A stretch of 64,000 bases of DNA from Motacilla alba alba (lineage: Eukaryota; Chordata; Aves; Passeriformes; Motacillidae), in contig NC_052031.1 of the NCBI RefSeq assembly GCF_015832195.1, forward strand, positions 9,115,850 through 9,179,849, in the 5' to 3' direction. Of the stretch, positions 48,976 through 62,024 are shown in pieces. Every line of letters starts with the position of its first letter. Within the stretch, counting starts at the first letter, position 1. The position numbers and the translations under genes are program-made. A model generated the notes under the pieces. It was not told the DNA's origin, did no database searches, and saw nothing but the letters and a program-made list of their open reading frames with translations.

Positions 48976-49929
48976 TCAAGTAGATTATATTTTTGACTAA
49001 TTTTAATTAATTATCTTTGAAGTAATATTTAACAATATTAAAATGTTGTCATTCTGAAACATAACAACACCAAATTTGGTATTGTGATGTACCAGCTAGC
49101 AATCTTAATGCTCCCAAACCATCAGCTAGAGCTCATGGCAAGTAATAGTAATAATTAGTAATTATTATAATAATGAGCAATAGTAATAATTTCATCTATA
49201 ACATTACCATATTTCTAAAAAGTTGGATCCTTTTTCTGAGTTTCATTTAAAAGGTTTTAGGTTTCTACCAGACTGTCTTTTGGAATGAAGCCCATTGCAC
49301 TACTTTAAAACATTTATCAGTTTGTCACATTGTGTTAAAATTGGTCATTGTATTCCAGGCTATTTAGAGGCCATACAGGCAGATACATAGAACTGTCTCT
49401 TCAATTTCCTTGGAATTCAGCCTAAAACCAGGATCTGGAGTTCCTTACTTTGTCTTTTATTCAAAAATTAATGACCTATCTATAAAAAATGCTTGAGTAG
49501 ATAGCAACCTACGTTACATCAGAAATATGATGCCTGGGGGAAAAGAATAAGAAATATTTCTGAAGAAAATGAATGTCTAATTTAGAAGAATGTCCCTGTT
49601 TGCATCTACAGTTAAAGAAAAATAAGATTATCAGTACTGTCAAGCTAATTGTCTGGGATTTAATGTTTTTAATTGTATAGATAATTTTCTCTGTAAGATC
49701 TCTTTTGTTGTCTTCTCCTAAAACTCATGGGATAACATTTATTTCAGCTTTCATTAGGCTGTGTAGCTTCAATGCAGATTATTATGCTTTTTCTTCAGTT
49801 ATATAAACAAATCATCTGTATTAACACTGTACAAAATAAAAATATCAGCAAAAATATTTTTTGGTTTGGTAAATTAAATAGCAGAGGGCAGTTCAAGAAA
49901 CAAAGTTTTGCTAAGTTAAATCATTTGCT
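48976..49929. other. Unique AT-rich noncoding DNA
   Basis: A degenerate TAATAAT-rich stretch lies at 49139-49190. No gene or other repeat family seen. Confidence 0.5.
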
Positions 49930-50050
49930 ATGCTACCTTAAACAAACTACTTCCATTTTATCTTTCCTAAGATGAGGATAATGAAAAGGATTCCTCTGTG
50001 AAGTGAATTAGGATTTGCAGATGAAGTGCAATAAGAAAAATATAGTGCAT
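49930..50050 (+). repeat. Possible MIR-like SINE remnant
   Basis: 'tgctaccttaaacaaactac' (49930-49949), 'ttatctttcctaagatgagg' and 'ataatga', then 'cctctgtgaagtgaattagg' and 'atttgcagatgaagtgc', follow the MIR order ('tgaccttgggcaagtcac', 'tttcctcatctgtaaaatgaggataatg', 'gttgtgaggatt'). Weaker than the MIR calls at 10.5, 29.1 and 46.8 kb. Confidence 0.42.
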
Positions 50051-53000
50051 GTTTATGAACTTAGTTATTCAAGTGAATAAGGTTAATATATACAATTATT
50101 ACATTATTATTATTATATAATTTCATAGAAGGTATTATGTATAAGTTGGTCACTTCTGCCAAGACCATCACTACAGTCATATCCAGACTCAGCAAGCTGA
50201 TGGAAAAAATAAAGTATCAAATATGTGAAAAGGGCTGCATTGAAAAGTTTTGTGAATATGAAAATGTTTTGATCCTTCCAGCAAGTAGCATATGAATGTA
50301 ATAATCCAATACTATTGCACTTTAAATATATGTTCCATTAAAACTGCAGAAATACATGGGTAGTCTGAGAGGAATGATCTTAGATTATTTATACTGATAA
50401 AGTGGAATAGATCTGAACTCTGTAAGATGGAAGGCTAATCCTTCTGCCATATGGTTTGGAATAACTATTACCCTTACAGTCTCAGAGGTTGGTCTCAAGT
50501 GATCATTATGGTTGTGCATCACAGAGTATCCCCTATGGCTCATTAATTAGCTGAGAGGTTTGAGAGACAACTGAATTGTTATTAATACAAAACAGTTGAG
50601 AATTGCTCAAGTAATAGCAAGTAGAGAAATCTGGAAGGAATTGGTAATGGATCTTATTAAGATCTTGAGAACAATTAGAAAGGTTGTTATTCTCTGCTGG
50701 AAAAACAAGTGGGAGCAATTGTTCACAATTTGCAGTCATTAATTATAGTGAAAACCAGGCAATATGGGATAGACTTTTAGTTTCATGTGGCTTTTAAAAT
50801 GGTAAGCAAAGGAAATGTGAAAAAAAACCTTTAAGAATTGGAATTTATTGAAATATACGGGAAATGCTTTGTGCCCAGGATAAACCTGACAACAGAGAAT
50901 GCTGGGGTCTCTGCTGACTTACAAGCAGACTTGCAGGAGAGAATATAAAAAGATTTTTTGACATGTTAGTTTCTGGACAGGTGACTATTATATGGTTTTA
51001 TATCTGTATCATTAAGCACTCTCCACTTTCAAATCTTTCTATTATACACAAATACAAATCAATTCCTTCATAAGCTACAAACTTGTCTTGAACAATTAAC
51101 TGTGAATTGATATTATTCCATGGAGTATCAAACTCCACAGACATTGCTCATAGTACAAAAATTATTTTACCTTAATTCCATGTAAGAATAGAAATTAACT
51201 TCCATTCTAGATTGAAATTTTCCTTTTATTTGACTTCAAAGTTTCCATTGGAACCCTCCCACCCCCTCTATACTCTAATAAAGAATAATAAATAATTATA
51301 TTTAGGACCAGTAATCTTTGAAACTGCAAAGTAGCATTTGGAAAGTAGCATTTGGTTTCAATGACACTTTAATATGTTTCCAAAGATGAAGAAGATAAGA
51401 AAGACTAAGTAAGAAAGCTGGAGTTGCAGGATAAATGCAGGCTATTTAGTGAGGTATTCCAAATAGGGCTTCTTGCAAGCCTTCAAATTAAGGTATTCAC
51501 TTATCTGTGAAGGTAAACATTATCCTACATACTTGTAACATTAGGTGCAAAAAAGTTTTCTAAACATAGTAGAAAAAAAAAAACCATTGACCAGAAGGCA
51601 ACTTGAAGTAGGAATTCTTAAAACACACTTACAAAACATTCCATACATTTCAAGGATTATAAGTGGAATTTATTTGGTACACATAGAGAAAAATCTACAG
51701 CTGAGGCTCAAAAGATATGCCTTTCCCACTTAAAGGACACTGATACATTCATGGGTAATGTTTTCTTTAAATCATCAATTTAATCTTGGTTTTCACTCTT
51801 ATGCTCTTTGATGGCAAGTGTCCTTATTATTTTATAGTCATATTGATAATGATGGCAGTTTTATACTACCTTATAATGATCCAGGAAACATTGAAACTAG
51901 TGGCTGAGTCTAGTATGGGCCATGAATATTATCACCTATTGCATTTTCATGAGGAATATTTCTAATGTTCTATTTCTATTCAGACAATTTTGAGAAAGGC
52001 AAAGGGATATAAGGGTCCTTGTAGTCTTTTCATTAGCACCACAGATAACAGTGTATTTCAGATTTGATTGTGGGATACAGGAAAGTCTTTGTGGCTGCAC
52101 ATATTCTTTTCCTAATCAGATTAGGGATATTCTTGTCTGCATTTTTAAAATATTGAAATAGGAGAAGATCTCATAGTGGAAATTTTTTTTATCTTCTAAC
52201 CACCATATCTACCTGAGATGCAATTAATCACTGTAGTGACAATTAATTTGAACAGATATTTCTTTAAAAAATGCCAAGTCAGATTTAAAAAAATTATCTT
52301 GACAGCCAACTTAATTTTTAGGCATTTAGAAATGATAGAGCTACCCATTAGCTACCCATGTACCCTATTAGTTATGTAAACATTTTTTAAGGTATTTTAT
52401 TAAAAAAATTATTTTCCAGCAGAGAAGCAAACTAGAAAAACCAAACAAGGAGAAATAGTCAGAAAGAAATGATGTGACTCTCACAAGTGCAAATGAATGA
52501 CCAAATCAGGATCTACACAAATATATTTGTGTCTCAAACAAACTGCCCTGTGATTTGTTTCATGGTCTCCTTGTTAACCAATATCAGTACCTTATACTAA
52601 CCAATAACCAGTACCTTCATAGGACTAAAATTTGACCCCAGTTTCTAGTTGTAACTTTATACTGGAATAGCAAAAAGGCCAGGAGATGGGAAGCAGGAGT
52701 AGGCAAGCTGATTGCATCCTGCTCAATGCTAATAGCTGTACAGTTATTCATTCCAACTAAGCCTAGGCTATTGAGACATTTAAATTAGGAGCCAAGCATC
52801 TCAAAGCTGTTTCTATGATCACTGGAGAGATGCAAACTCTTGCCATGGAAATATAGACTGAATTTCTACGAGGTCATTAAAGCCACTTCTTACCTACATT
52901 GCCTTCAAGGTGCCTGTTTCTGTTTCCTGGACCTGGGAAGATGTCAAATTAGCACCTGCAGCTGGGAGACTCAATCCTGCCCTCAGTGCCCACAGCACCT

Positions 53001-54414
53001 GTGTGCTGAGACTCTGCAGATGGGACACAGAGAGCACAGGGAGCTGCAGTCTCCTACAGTGCCTAGGGAGAGGACATTCTGTCCACCTTACTCAGTCCAC
53101 TGAGGAAACTACACAGACTGCCAACACAGTATAATGCTGACATGATATATCTCCATCTAGGGAAGAAAATCTTCCCACTTCACTGATTTCCAGTAGATTT
53201 TCCTATTTTACTGCTTTTCAGACTTCTTGAAGAGCAATAATCCTTGTCAGTGGAACGGGAATTGTACCTTCCTTTTCACCCAAGGGATTATGATGACAAT
53301 AAGCAATCATTGAAGATTGTATTTGATTTTAATAATCTTGTGTTTTAGAAACACAATAAATTCAAATAGATTTTCTTCTCAAATGAAGATATGTCTGCTG
53401 CTTCTTAGCTCTCTAGTCTGCTACAAGAGGTTATTTAAGCCTGAGTTTTTAGACAGCCCAGTTGCAAGTACATCAACTATCAAGATGCTGGGAGTAAATT
53501 TTTGACAAATTTGATTTATTTTATAAGAAAAAAGAAAAAAAAAGTGAATTTTAAAAGGTTTTAAAATTCAATCTTTAATTTTGTAAATGTTTGCATAATG
53601 TAACAGGAAAATATTATTTGGACTGATCAGCTTCCAGCCTGTAGAATTTTGATAAATTTCTATCTTAAAATTTCATCAGTTTTAATGGAAATTAGTACAA
53701 CTATTTGGAAGATGGATAAAAATGATGAAATAATAGAAAATACCAAATTTGTTTTGAAAGGAAAATGCTAATAGAATCAGCTAGAACTGATACTTCATTC
53801 TACAAGGAATGGACACACTGGCTTGATTCTCTGAGCACAGGAAGATTTGAACAGGCAGGGATTCCATGATTCCAGTGTTCATGCTCCTTTGCCTCTCTTC
53901 AAAGGCTCACTGCCTCTCTTGGTTTTACAACTGGTACCTAAAGGATGAGTTCCTGTTGGTCTTGTGATCTTAATTTAGTCTTTGGAACTTTACTGGAAGT
54001 CAAGGAAATTAAAAAATCCTTAAATATTTATGTCAGTGTTAATGCTAATGAGCCCAATTTGTCATTTCAAACGTATGGGAACTGTCACAGTCTGACCTAT
54101 GACCATTTTATATTATATTTAAAGATAAGATTTTGATTGAAGCTGAGGTAAGAGACTGTTTAGTACAGAATAAATTACATTTCAGGGAAAAATAACTTCT
54201 TGTATAATACAAGAGTCAGGAAATGTGAATTTGCAATTCAACAATAAATTTAATTTTAAATCTCTTAGTTGTCAATAATGGGAAAGAGACATCTCACGCC
54301 ACCAAAGTGCTTTTAAATATTTGAACTACACTAACTATTACTTGGATCTTTGTTAACCTTGACATATACAAACCAAAAGATGTGCCTTTTAGGCACACAA
54401 GGGAATTTTACGGT
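50051..54414. other. Unique AT-rich noncoding DNA
   Basis: No gene recognised. Small duplications are present: 14 bp 'aaagtagcatttgg' in exact tandem (51328-51355) and 'aaccaatatcagtacctt' / 'aaccaataaccagtacctt' (52577-52615). The block 52880-53100 is GC-richer and has two overlapping plus-strand frames of 74-87 codons, neither recognisable. A donor-like 'gctgaggtaagag' lies at about 54141-54153 downstream of a 63-codon frame. Confidence 0.5.
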
Positions 54415-54665
54415 CTATCTTTATACAGATTGGGGCAAGCCAAATGTGCCCCCATGTAATTATTAGTTATGCAAATAGGTGCCAGCTTGATCCAAGGAGC
54501 AAACATTTCCAATGTTTGCACAACAAATAAACATCTGGTCTCCAAATTGGCTGAAGTCAGTTGAAAAACATCCCCTTTTAACTATTTATCATTTTCTCCC
54601 AAATCCCTTGCAAATTTTGGTTCATTACCCTCACAAAATACTCAGCTGAGCCATCAGCTGCTGCA
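54415..54665. promoter_or_regulatory. Candidate conserved upstream regulatory block
   Basis: Dense factor-like motifs: 'gtaattattagttatgcaaa' (54456-54475, a TAATTA core followed by an octamer ATGCAAAT), 'tccaatgtttgcacaacaaa' (forkhead/CEBP-like), 'ctcagctgagccatcagctg' (54641-54660, two E-boxes). It lies immediately upstream of a CpG-bearing patch that ends in a splice donor, which fits a promoter-proximal enhancer. Inference from motif texture only. Confidence 0.3.
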
Positions 54666-54679
54666 AGCTAAAGTGTGTG

Positions 54680-54918
54680 TGTGCTTTAAAGGCAAAGGTA
54701 TACACAGTGCTCGTGGCACTGAACAAGAGTGTTTCTCCAGTGGCTAAAGGGAGTAGGGAAGATTGCAGCACTGGGCAGAGAAGACCAGAGAGCCCCAATT
54801 AGCAGAGGTACAGACGTCCTTGGCTCAGCAGGCTGAGAGGAGCGGCTGAGAGCTGGCATTGGCGCGGCAGGCTTGGCGCGCGGTGCCTGCTGTCAAGGAT
54901 GAGAGGTGCAGGCATATG
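54680..54918 (+). promoter_or_regulatory. Candidate promoter plus first exon with splice donor
   Basis: A TATA-variant 'gctttaaagg' lies near 54682. From there the composition becomes G-rich, and the only tight CpG cluster of the window outside the LTRs lies at 54840-54882 ('gagcggctgag', 'attggcgcgg', 'ttggcgcgcggtg'). The block ends at CATATG|GTAAGC, a strong donor with the intron starting at 54919. Together these suggest a transcription start between about 54710 and 54840 and a first exon to 54918. A frame through it (from 54859) lacks an ATG start, so any exon is probably 5' UTR or noncoding RNA; an ATG at 54916 sits right on the splice site. I cannot name the gene. Confidence 0.33.
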
Positions 54919-56593
54919 GTAAGCACTCAAAGAGCTGATGCTTCAGGGTATGGGAAGGAACTCTGCAGAATTGGTAGCAGATGTTCCTTCAGAATTCGTT
55001 CACGTGTATTTAGGTGCTGTGGAAAGGCCCACAGCTTTAATGACAGCTACTACCATTTGAGCAGTGCAGGTTCCATAAACTCTGCCCCACCTGTAGAGCT
55101 TTGTGTGTAATACAGCCATCTCCTCCACATCTCAAGGCAGTCTTGGCCTTTTTGTTTAATTAGACTGCCACAGAAAAGGTCATAAAGCTGATCTAATTCT
55201 CTAACCATCTAAAATTATGTGTCTCTTAATAAAAGAGTTGGTTTATATAGTTGAAATTGTTCATTTATCTTTTATTTTATTTCTGTAAAAAACTCAAATT
55301 AGGGACAATCTGTAAAAAGAGATTGGGAAATTTAGAGAATGTTGTTGGGTTTTAGGGTAAAATACCTTCAGTTAGAAAATGATCCTATAAGGAAGAAATT
55401 ATTGTAAATATCCAGCGTTACTGTTTTAACTATTTCAGAAATGCAGGCATAAACAATTCTGTTCCATTCACTTTGGACTTCTATTGTGATATATTTTATA
55501 TCTTTTACCCATTTTTGCACTCCTTTCCACTTAGCAGATAGATTTTATTTTAAGGAAAGAAATTATTCTATATAATTTGTTTTCTTGATTCAGTTTCTTT
55601 ACAGCCATTTATCACTGTTGTCTATCATGAAAATTCTCTTCTAAATAGAAGAACATAATTTAAAGTAGGCTAATGGTAATAGAGACTGAAACAGCAAGAA
55701 GCCATCTATATTCAGTACTGTGTTGAGCTCTGTGGCAAACTTTGGGGAGAAAGCATTAATAGACTTGTTAGACTCCAACTGTAAAAAAATATTTGTTACC
55801 AAAGAGATATTTTCTCTCACAGTAGTATTATGTTAGTGGAGTTGAAATTTCAGTCTTTGCAGAATCTGTGCTTAAAATGAAAGCTTTTACAAAAAATGGA
55901 AAAGCAGCACTGCAAAGTTTTAGTTGTGTATAAATGGTATTTGAATATATTAATGTAATATCTGAGCAGTAGCATTTTCATCTTCAAAATGTGGCAAGGA
56001 GATGGTTAATACTAATTGTTGTTTACCTTCTCTTTCAATAGGAAAACAAAGGAATGTCAAACTATCTGGAAGGGAAAAATGGAACAAATAAATAAACATG
56101 GCTGTTGCCTATTCAATAGCATGATGAAGAATATAAGATAAGGAACTTCTTGCCACAACTTGTTGGTGGTAAATTCTGCATTAATACAGAGAAAGGCTAA
56201 GGAATTTCCTGGAAGGAAAAGCCATCAGGGAAATCATTTTAACCTCAGGAAGACCCAGAATCAAACTGTTGGAAGCATTACAGGGTTGTAAAATTTTATT
56301 TTTACTCCCTTATATTGCTTAGGCATTGACATCCAGACTTTACAAGGGGCTGAATAGACTTTTGTTCAGATGAAATACATCTACTATACACTTATACTAC
56401 ATTATATACAAGTTTCTCAAACAACAGAAGATTACTTGGTAAAACTTCTTTAAAATTATATATTTAAATATAATAATTATCAAAACTTTTAGCAAATGTT
56501 TTCCTGGACATTTTAGACGTTGGACCTGGCTTCCCTTTATGAAAGATTAAAAATATTTTAAAAAGTCATAATGAAAAATTATAAAACTGATTG
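54919..56593. other. Unique AT-rich noncoding DNA
   Basis: Immediately follows the candidate donor and would be intron if that call is right. An acceptor-like 'accttctctttcaatag' ends at 56041, followed by 'aataaataaacatgg' near 56087, but no reading frame links them. Confidence 0.45.
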
Positions 56594-56619
56594 TAGCTCT
56601 GGTAAGGTTACCAGAGCTA
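56594..56619. repeat. Perfect short inverted repeat
   Basis: Two 12-base arms, 'tagctctggtaa' and 'ttaccagagcta', are perfectly complementary across a two-base GG spacer. The spacer is too short for a stable RNA stem-loop, so this is an interrupted palindrome in DNA. No gene end adjoins it, so it is not interpreted as a terminator. Confidence 0.9.
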
Positions 56620-59600
56620 TATAATATAAGCTATAATTTCACCTGAAACCATACCAAAATCTTGAAAACACAGGCATAAAACTGATGTGCCATGGAAAGA
56701 TGGTTGTAGAAGAAAAATCTGTTCAATATTTCATACGTGTTTCTCTTTTTAGGTATGTTATGCCTTTTGTGCTGTATTCTCCATTGTGATTCTCTTCTTT
56801 GAAGTTCTGAGTTAAATCAAGAAGTACAGTGACCAGAGTGATGCATTCCTATTTCAGGCACAACTTTGGCTTTCAGTAGTTGTGATTTTGTTGAGATTCC
56901 TTTGGTCTTGCTTTGTGAGGCCAGCTTTACTGTCCCAGTGTGATCAGCTATGAAGTGTAAGGAGTGTGATTACAACAGCTGAGAAGTAATTGAAAAATAG
57001 TCACAGTCTCTGAGATTCACAGTAATTTGCTTTTTTTCTTTTTTTTCAGAGAAGGTTTTCTATTCCCCCAGTAAAAGTCATTGCTTGCAGGGTTTTTTAT
57101 TTAGGAAATTTTCACTATGCATGGAATAATAATATCTGGAACTATAATATTCCAGGCTTTATTCTGGTAATTTCAACAAGTTTGGTAATTTCAACGATGA
57201 TGCAAGTTCGTTAAAACCTCACCACTATATTTCTTGTTTTTTCCACTCCTAGATATTTTCAGTAATTTAGCATTATATATGCCTAAATACCTGAAGAGAA
57301 TTGTTGTTTACCATTTGTATTGCTGATTTTTGGGTTGTATTTTTTCCTTGTTGGTTATTAAAATCCATTTCCATTTATTTCTTCCATTCAAACAGCCTAC
57401 TACAAGCTCCTCTCTGTGTTAGAGGCACACACCTTGCAGCCAGAGGGCCCCCTGTACACAAGTTAGGCAACAAGGATTTCTCCAATTCCCCTTCCCTTTC
57501 CATCCCCCATCTGCATGCTGCATTACTGTGATTCCCCTCCATGGAAACAGCTTGTAGTCTGCACCAGACCTAGCACAGAATTTCCATAGCATTTAAATAT
57601 GAACTTTGAGCTGTTGAAACACAGCCTTTGAAAATTGACTTAATAAGAGCCAGGACCTTTCATCCCTGAATTTTCCATGAATTTTCACTATGTCACTTGT
57701 GTGCACTGGGTAGAAGACTTGGCTTGTTAGTCTATGTGCAGAGGAATTCAAATGGTGAATTTCTTACCCTGCAGCCTGCCCAGGTCTTTGTAGCAGCAGT
57801 GAGAAGGTTTTTATCCTGGGATGGACCACACAGGATTCACAACAAAATTTCCTGTTACATAACACTGTTTCATCTTTCAGGAGGAAGCCAAAGACTAAAT
57901 GAAACTCCATTTTAAATGGTTGTTAATAAACCACACCTTTGTGAATTACTTACTCATGGGCCTGAACTTTGTAGCTCCACAGTTCAGGATTATTCCAGAA
58001 GGAAACTGAAAGGAGTGCAGTGGTCTGATTTATACAATGAGAAGTAGGAAAAGAAAGGAAAGTCAGTAATTAGTTTTGTATAAACTCTCTGCAGTATAAA
58101 TAATGAATTGACACTTCTAATATTTTTCAGCCAGTTATTTTCCTTACTCTGTTTTGGTCTTTGTAGGTATAATTAATTCCTTTGGGATCAGGTAGGCATG
58201 TCTGGGACCCTACAAACATTAATGAGTGCATCCATAAACAGACCTTCAAGTTTAGACGTGGGTGCTGTGGCACAAAACAAAGGCAATTTATATAGACTTG
58301 GGAAATCTGTGGCAAAGCTGAAAACAAAAGGAGTATCTTACACTTTTTAAATTTTTCTCTTCTTTGCAGCCACGGGGGATCAATTTTAATGATAAGAAAC
58401 TTAAGCAAAGCTGTTTAAACAGCTTACATATCATTAGTATTTTCATCAAAAGTTTTCATAATGTCGTGTTGAATGAGCATTTAATTTAGTGTGGCCACCC
58501 ATTATGCACTGCATAGTCTGAGGGGTCCTTATATCATATATGTACCACAACCTGCCACAGCCCGCAGTTCCTACCACTGCAGGTGTGGGCAGCATTCCTA
58601 AGAGCACCAGAGCTCATCCCAGGAATGCTGTTAGCCAGAGCCTGGGCCTCATGGAGTCTATTCCTCCCTGTGAAGTCAAGAAGGATGAAGATGTGTCCTC
58701 AAGAGGACGTTAGGTATTCCTTATGTGCAATACAAAGTCAGCACAGGCAGGTCTGTATTCCGTCTTTTGCAGTGAAAAAAAAAAAAAAATGCCTAAAGGA
58801 AAGATAAAGAAAGGGTGGCTGAGCAGATCTTGACAGGTGAGATGCTGTCAGAGAGACCTTTCCTGTTCCGCCTTAATTACCTCCACTGAGGAGTTAAACT
58901 TCCATGTCTTCATTTGTCATACAATGGCTTCTACAGATTGCAGTCATACTGAGTGCCAGTGATAAATTTTAAAAAAGCTGAACCTTAAATATAAGTACCT
59001 CAACAGCTGTGCAGTTCACTTGAAAAACATTATTCTTTATATTAGGTAAACAGAAAATGGGATTTCAAATTTCTTATAAAAAGATTTTGCTGTCTTGAAG
59101 TTGAAATAGTTTAGGGAGTAAAAACTCAGCAAATATATTGCTGACTTATTGGTTTAATCATCACAATTTGGATATCCAATTCACATATTATAAATAACAT
59201 CTTTATGAGTATGTCTTTTGTATCTACTTTTTCCTGAAGGCACTGGTGTTCTTAGATGATTCATTTCTGGAAATAAGTTTTCCTTTTTGTCTGGCCTTGA
59301 TTCTAATAAAAAAGATAGATATTTATATTCCAGGTGCTTTTTAGTCTTGAATATTGCTCAATAAGGTTGTTTGGTTTAAGAAAAACAATACAAACTTATT
59401 CTGATTTCCTATCATAAACCTTGGTGCAAACACAAAAGCAAAGGAGCACATTTCCAGCTTGCTGGTGTGCTGTGAAGATAATGTAGGCTGATCTCTTATG
59501 GATTTGAGTTCTTTATGACCCAAACCTTCCTCCAGCAGTAACCATGGCAGGACACAGGCAACAATTGGAACAGATTTAACATGTGCTGGTGATAATCCTG

Positions 59601-60907
59601 AGTACACATGCTCTTTGTTGCCACGCTGGCAGGCCAGCCATCTGTCTGAGTGCAATATATAGTTCTGTCTGATCTAGGAGCCTTATCTGTCTGAATTTGA
59701 TCTGTCTTTCCCACAATGGGACTGCCAATTCAAATCTCTTTCTGAGAGGCAGATGACTGTTTTCACAAAACTTGCAGGAATTTAATTTTTTTTTAGACTT
59801 TCTGCTTTCAAATTTGTTTGAAATGTTCAAAGGTGATTAGGAAGAGAACACAGGGAGAGAAATTAACAGATGGATAGGGAGGCAGCCAATTCAAATGCAC
59901 ATACCTTTTTTCCTGGGGAAATAGCAACACTACAGAAATGGCAACAGAATTGTCAGTTTTTTTTAAGATTAGAGAAAAAACCAAACTTGTTCATTTCATA
60001 TCCTGTAGGGTATTTCAAAGGAGATGATGATCAAGGCAGATACCTAATGACACTCAGGAAGTAAGGGCAGTTTATAGAATATAAAGTCAAAATCCTCATG
60101 CAGTGAACTTTTATCCACTGAATAAGAATTCAAAATTCCTGTAAGTTAGGAATTTAACAGTAATATCAGCATAACATCATGTTTGTCAAATAGATGTGTG
60201 GTGAGAGGGAGGGAAATCACCCCTCCCTAATTTCCAGGGATCAAAATACAGGACTAGTTTGGCCTGTGTTGGTGCACCCTGGATAATGAAGTTTTGATCC
60301 ATAGAGATTCCTTAGAAAGAAAAACTGCTGAATGTGGTGTTCTTCATCCTGCAAGGTCCCCCAACACACCTATGAAAAGGAAGGTAGATATTGGGACATA
60401 TTAGTTGTATACAAGCAGACAAGTTCCACACATCTTTTCTTTATGAAAAGCCCTAGGGAAACTCTAGAGTTGGAAACATTTGAAGGGATATTTTTTTCCC
60501 CCTATAGAAGGTAGTTTCCTCATCTTACATACTGAAAACAAGCTCTGAACAGTCTCTGTAACCTGAGGCAACTATCCTTGAGTTCCTCAGCTTGCACTGT
60601 ATGCATCAACATTCAGGTGGGCACGGAACAAAGGCTCCTAAATCCCGCTGGTGACTTACCATCTTAAACTTAAGGTGACTACAGCCTTTAGACTAAAATA
60701 CCACAGACATTTAAAATAAAAAAAGTGCTAGTCCTACTCATTTCATGAAAACTTTACTATATATATATATATCTTGATCTGTATAGCTGATGCACATAGC
60801 CTATTGTCTATGAAACTAGTTGTAAAATGTGACTTTTTTATTTTCTACTCCTTTTTTTTGGTTGTTTCATTTTACTTACGCTTTAATGACTAATAATCAA
60901 TCTATTA
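56620..60907. other. Unique noncoding DNA
   Basis: No supportable gene. An acceptor-like pyrimidine tract ends at 57049 ('cttttttttcag'). A15 lies at about 58775-58789, and (AT)n at 60755-60772. Overlapping minus-strand frames of 72-104 codons at 59341-59830 are not recognisable. The direct repeat 'tggtaatttcaac' occurs twice at about 57165-57195. Confidence 0.5.
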
Positions 60908-61091
60908 CCTTGAAGTTATCCAGGAATGGGGCATTTAACACCTCTCTGAGCAACTTTTTTCAGTGTCTCAATACTTCCACTGTAAAAAAAAAAAAAAATC
61001 TTCCTTATTTCTGACTCAAATTTACTCTCTTTTGGTTTAAAACCATTACTCATTGTCCTATAGCTACAGGGTCTACTAAAATATCTGTCTC
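60908..61091 (-). repeat. CR1 LINE, inverted 5' segment
   Basis: Read on the minus strand this is the end of CR1 ORF2. On the plus strand it shows 'aggaatggggcatttaacac', 'ctctctgagcaacttttttc', 'agtgtctcaatacttccac', then A15 where the family has a shorter A-run, 'tttactctcttttggtttaa' and 'aaccattactcattgtccta' / 'tagctacagggtctacta', the complement of 'tagtgataggacaaggggtaatggttttaaa'. It lacks the CR1 3' tail at its left end. The missing 3' end lies directly to the right in the opposite orientation, so both pieces are interpreted as one insertion with a 5' inversion. Confidence 0.85.
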
Positions 61092-61222
61092 TGGGTATTT
61101 TCAAAGTAAAATTGGATGAGTCTCTGAATTATCTGGAAATGTCCCTGCTTAATGCAGGAGAGTTGGACTAGATGACCCCTAAAACTCCCTTCCAACCCAA
61201 CCCATTCTACTATTCCCAATGC
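61091..61222 (+). repeat. CR1 LINE, 3' end in sense orientation
   Basis: 'ctgggtattttcaaagtaaa' (61091-61110), 'attggatgagtctctgaatt', 'aaatgtccctgcttaatgca', 'gagttggactagatgacccc' (61161-61180), 'tcccttccaacccaacccat' and a short decayed 'tctactattccc' tail. This is the terminal 130 bases of CR1. It begins at almost the same consensus position where the neighbouring antisense piece stops, with about 20 bases shared. Confidence 0.9.
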
Positions 61223-62024
61223 TTCTTCTAAAGGGTTCTTAAGTGAATTGGGAGCATTACGTAGCATTATGTATTCTTTCTTGGCAAAAATCAGGACAGT
61301 CCAGTTTATTGTGATTTATGCCATCTGAAGATTGGTAATAAATGTTGATGCTAGACATGCTAGTTCTGATGACTCACTAAGACAGCTGCTACTTAACAAG
61401 ATTTTTTCTAGGGAGAGAAGGAAAAGAAAGGACTGAAAAATTCCCTAGTAAAAGAACCCCAAACGACTTAAGATCTGTCACACCTAGAGAAAGTGGAAAT
61501 CTCTAAGTTATTTGTAGATACCCTAAAGACAAATCCATGGTGAGGAAGGCAGAAATTCTGACCCTCTGAAATGAGAAGATTTTATGTTAAAGCATACCAG
61601 AAAGATTGTTGTTCAAAGACCTTAAGAAAGTTATTTTTTAATAATAAATCTGTTTTCAAAGGCCCCAGTTTCCCTGTACTGTATTCCCGGTACTCTGAAT
61701 TACATGGGATTGCTGAAATACAGTAAAAGTATCCAGGAGATCAGAAAAATTGCTGTTTATGATCATTTGCAAAGCTGATGAGGTTTTAGAATTTAGTCAC
61801 TATGAGTGTCTGTGCAGCATGAGAGGAAAGAGCTCATTAGGAGTGTCCCTGCTATGGATTTCCTCAACAAAGGAGAATAATAACAGACTGCTTCCCAGTA
61901 GCAATTTTTAATTTAAAATTGACATATTCAAATATTATTCATTAGACCACTGTTTCAAAATTCCTGTCAAGTAGAGACCAGACAATCACCCAGGGTCTGT
62001 GCATAGTCAGTAGCTGGCACCTAC

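Noticed and set aside
56022..56095. Acceptor-like tract plus AATAAATAAA, possible terminal exon
   Set aside because: No upstream exon in frame, no downstream processing signals, and such words are frequent in AT-rich DNA.
60545..60600. 'tgtaacctgaggcaactatc ... gttcctcag', possible MIR piece
   Set aside because: Fewer than 50 bases with few matches and no collinear 3' part.
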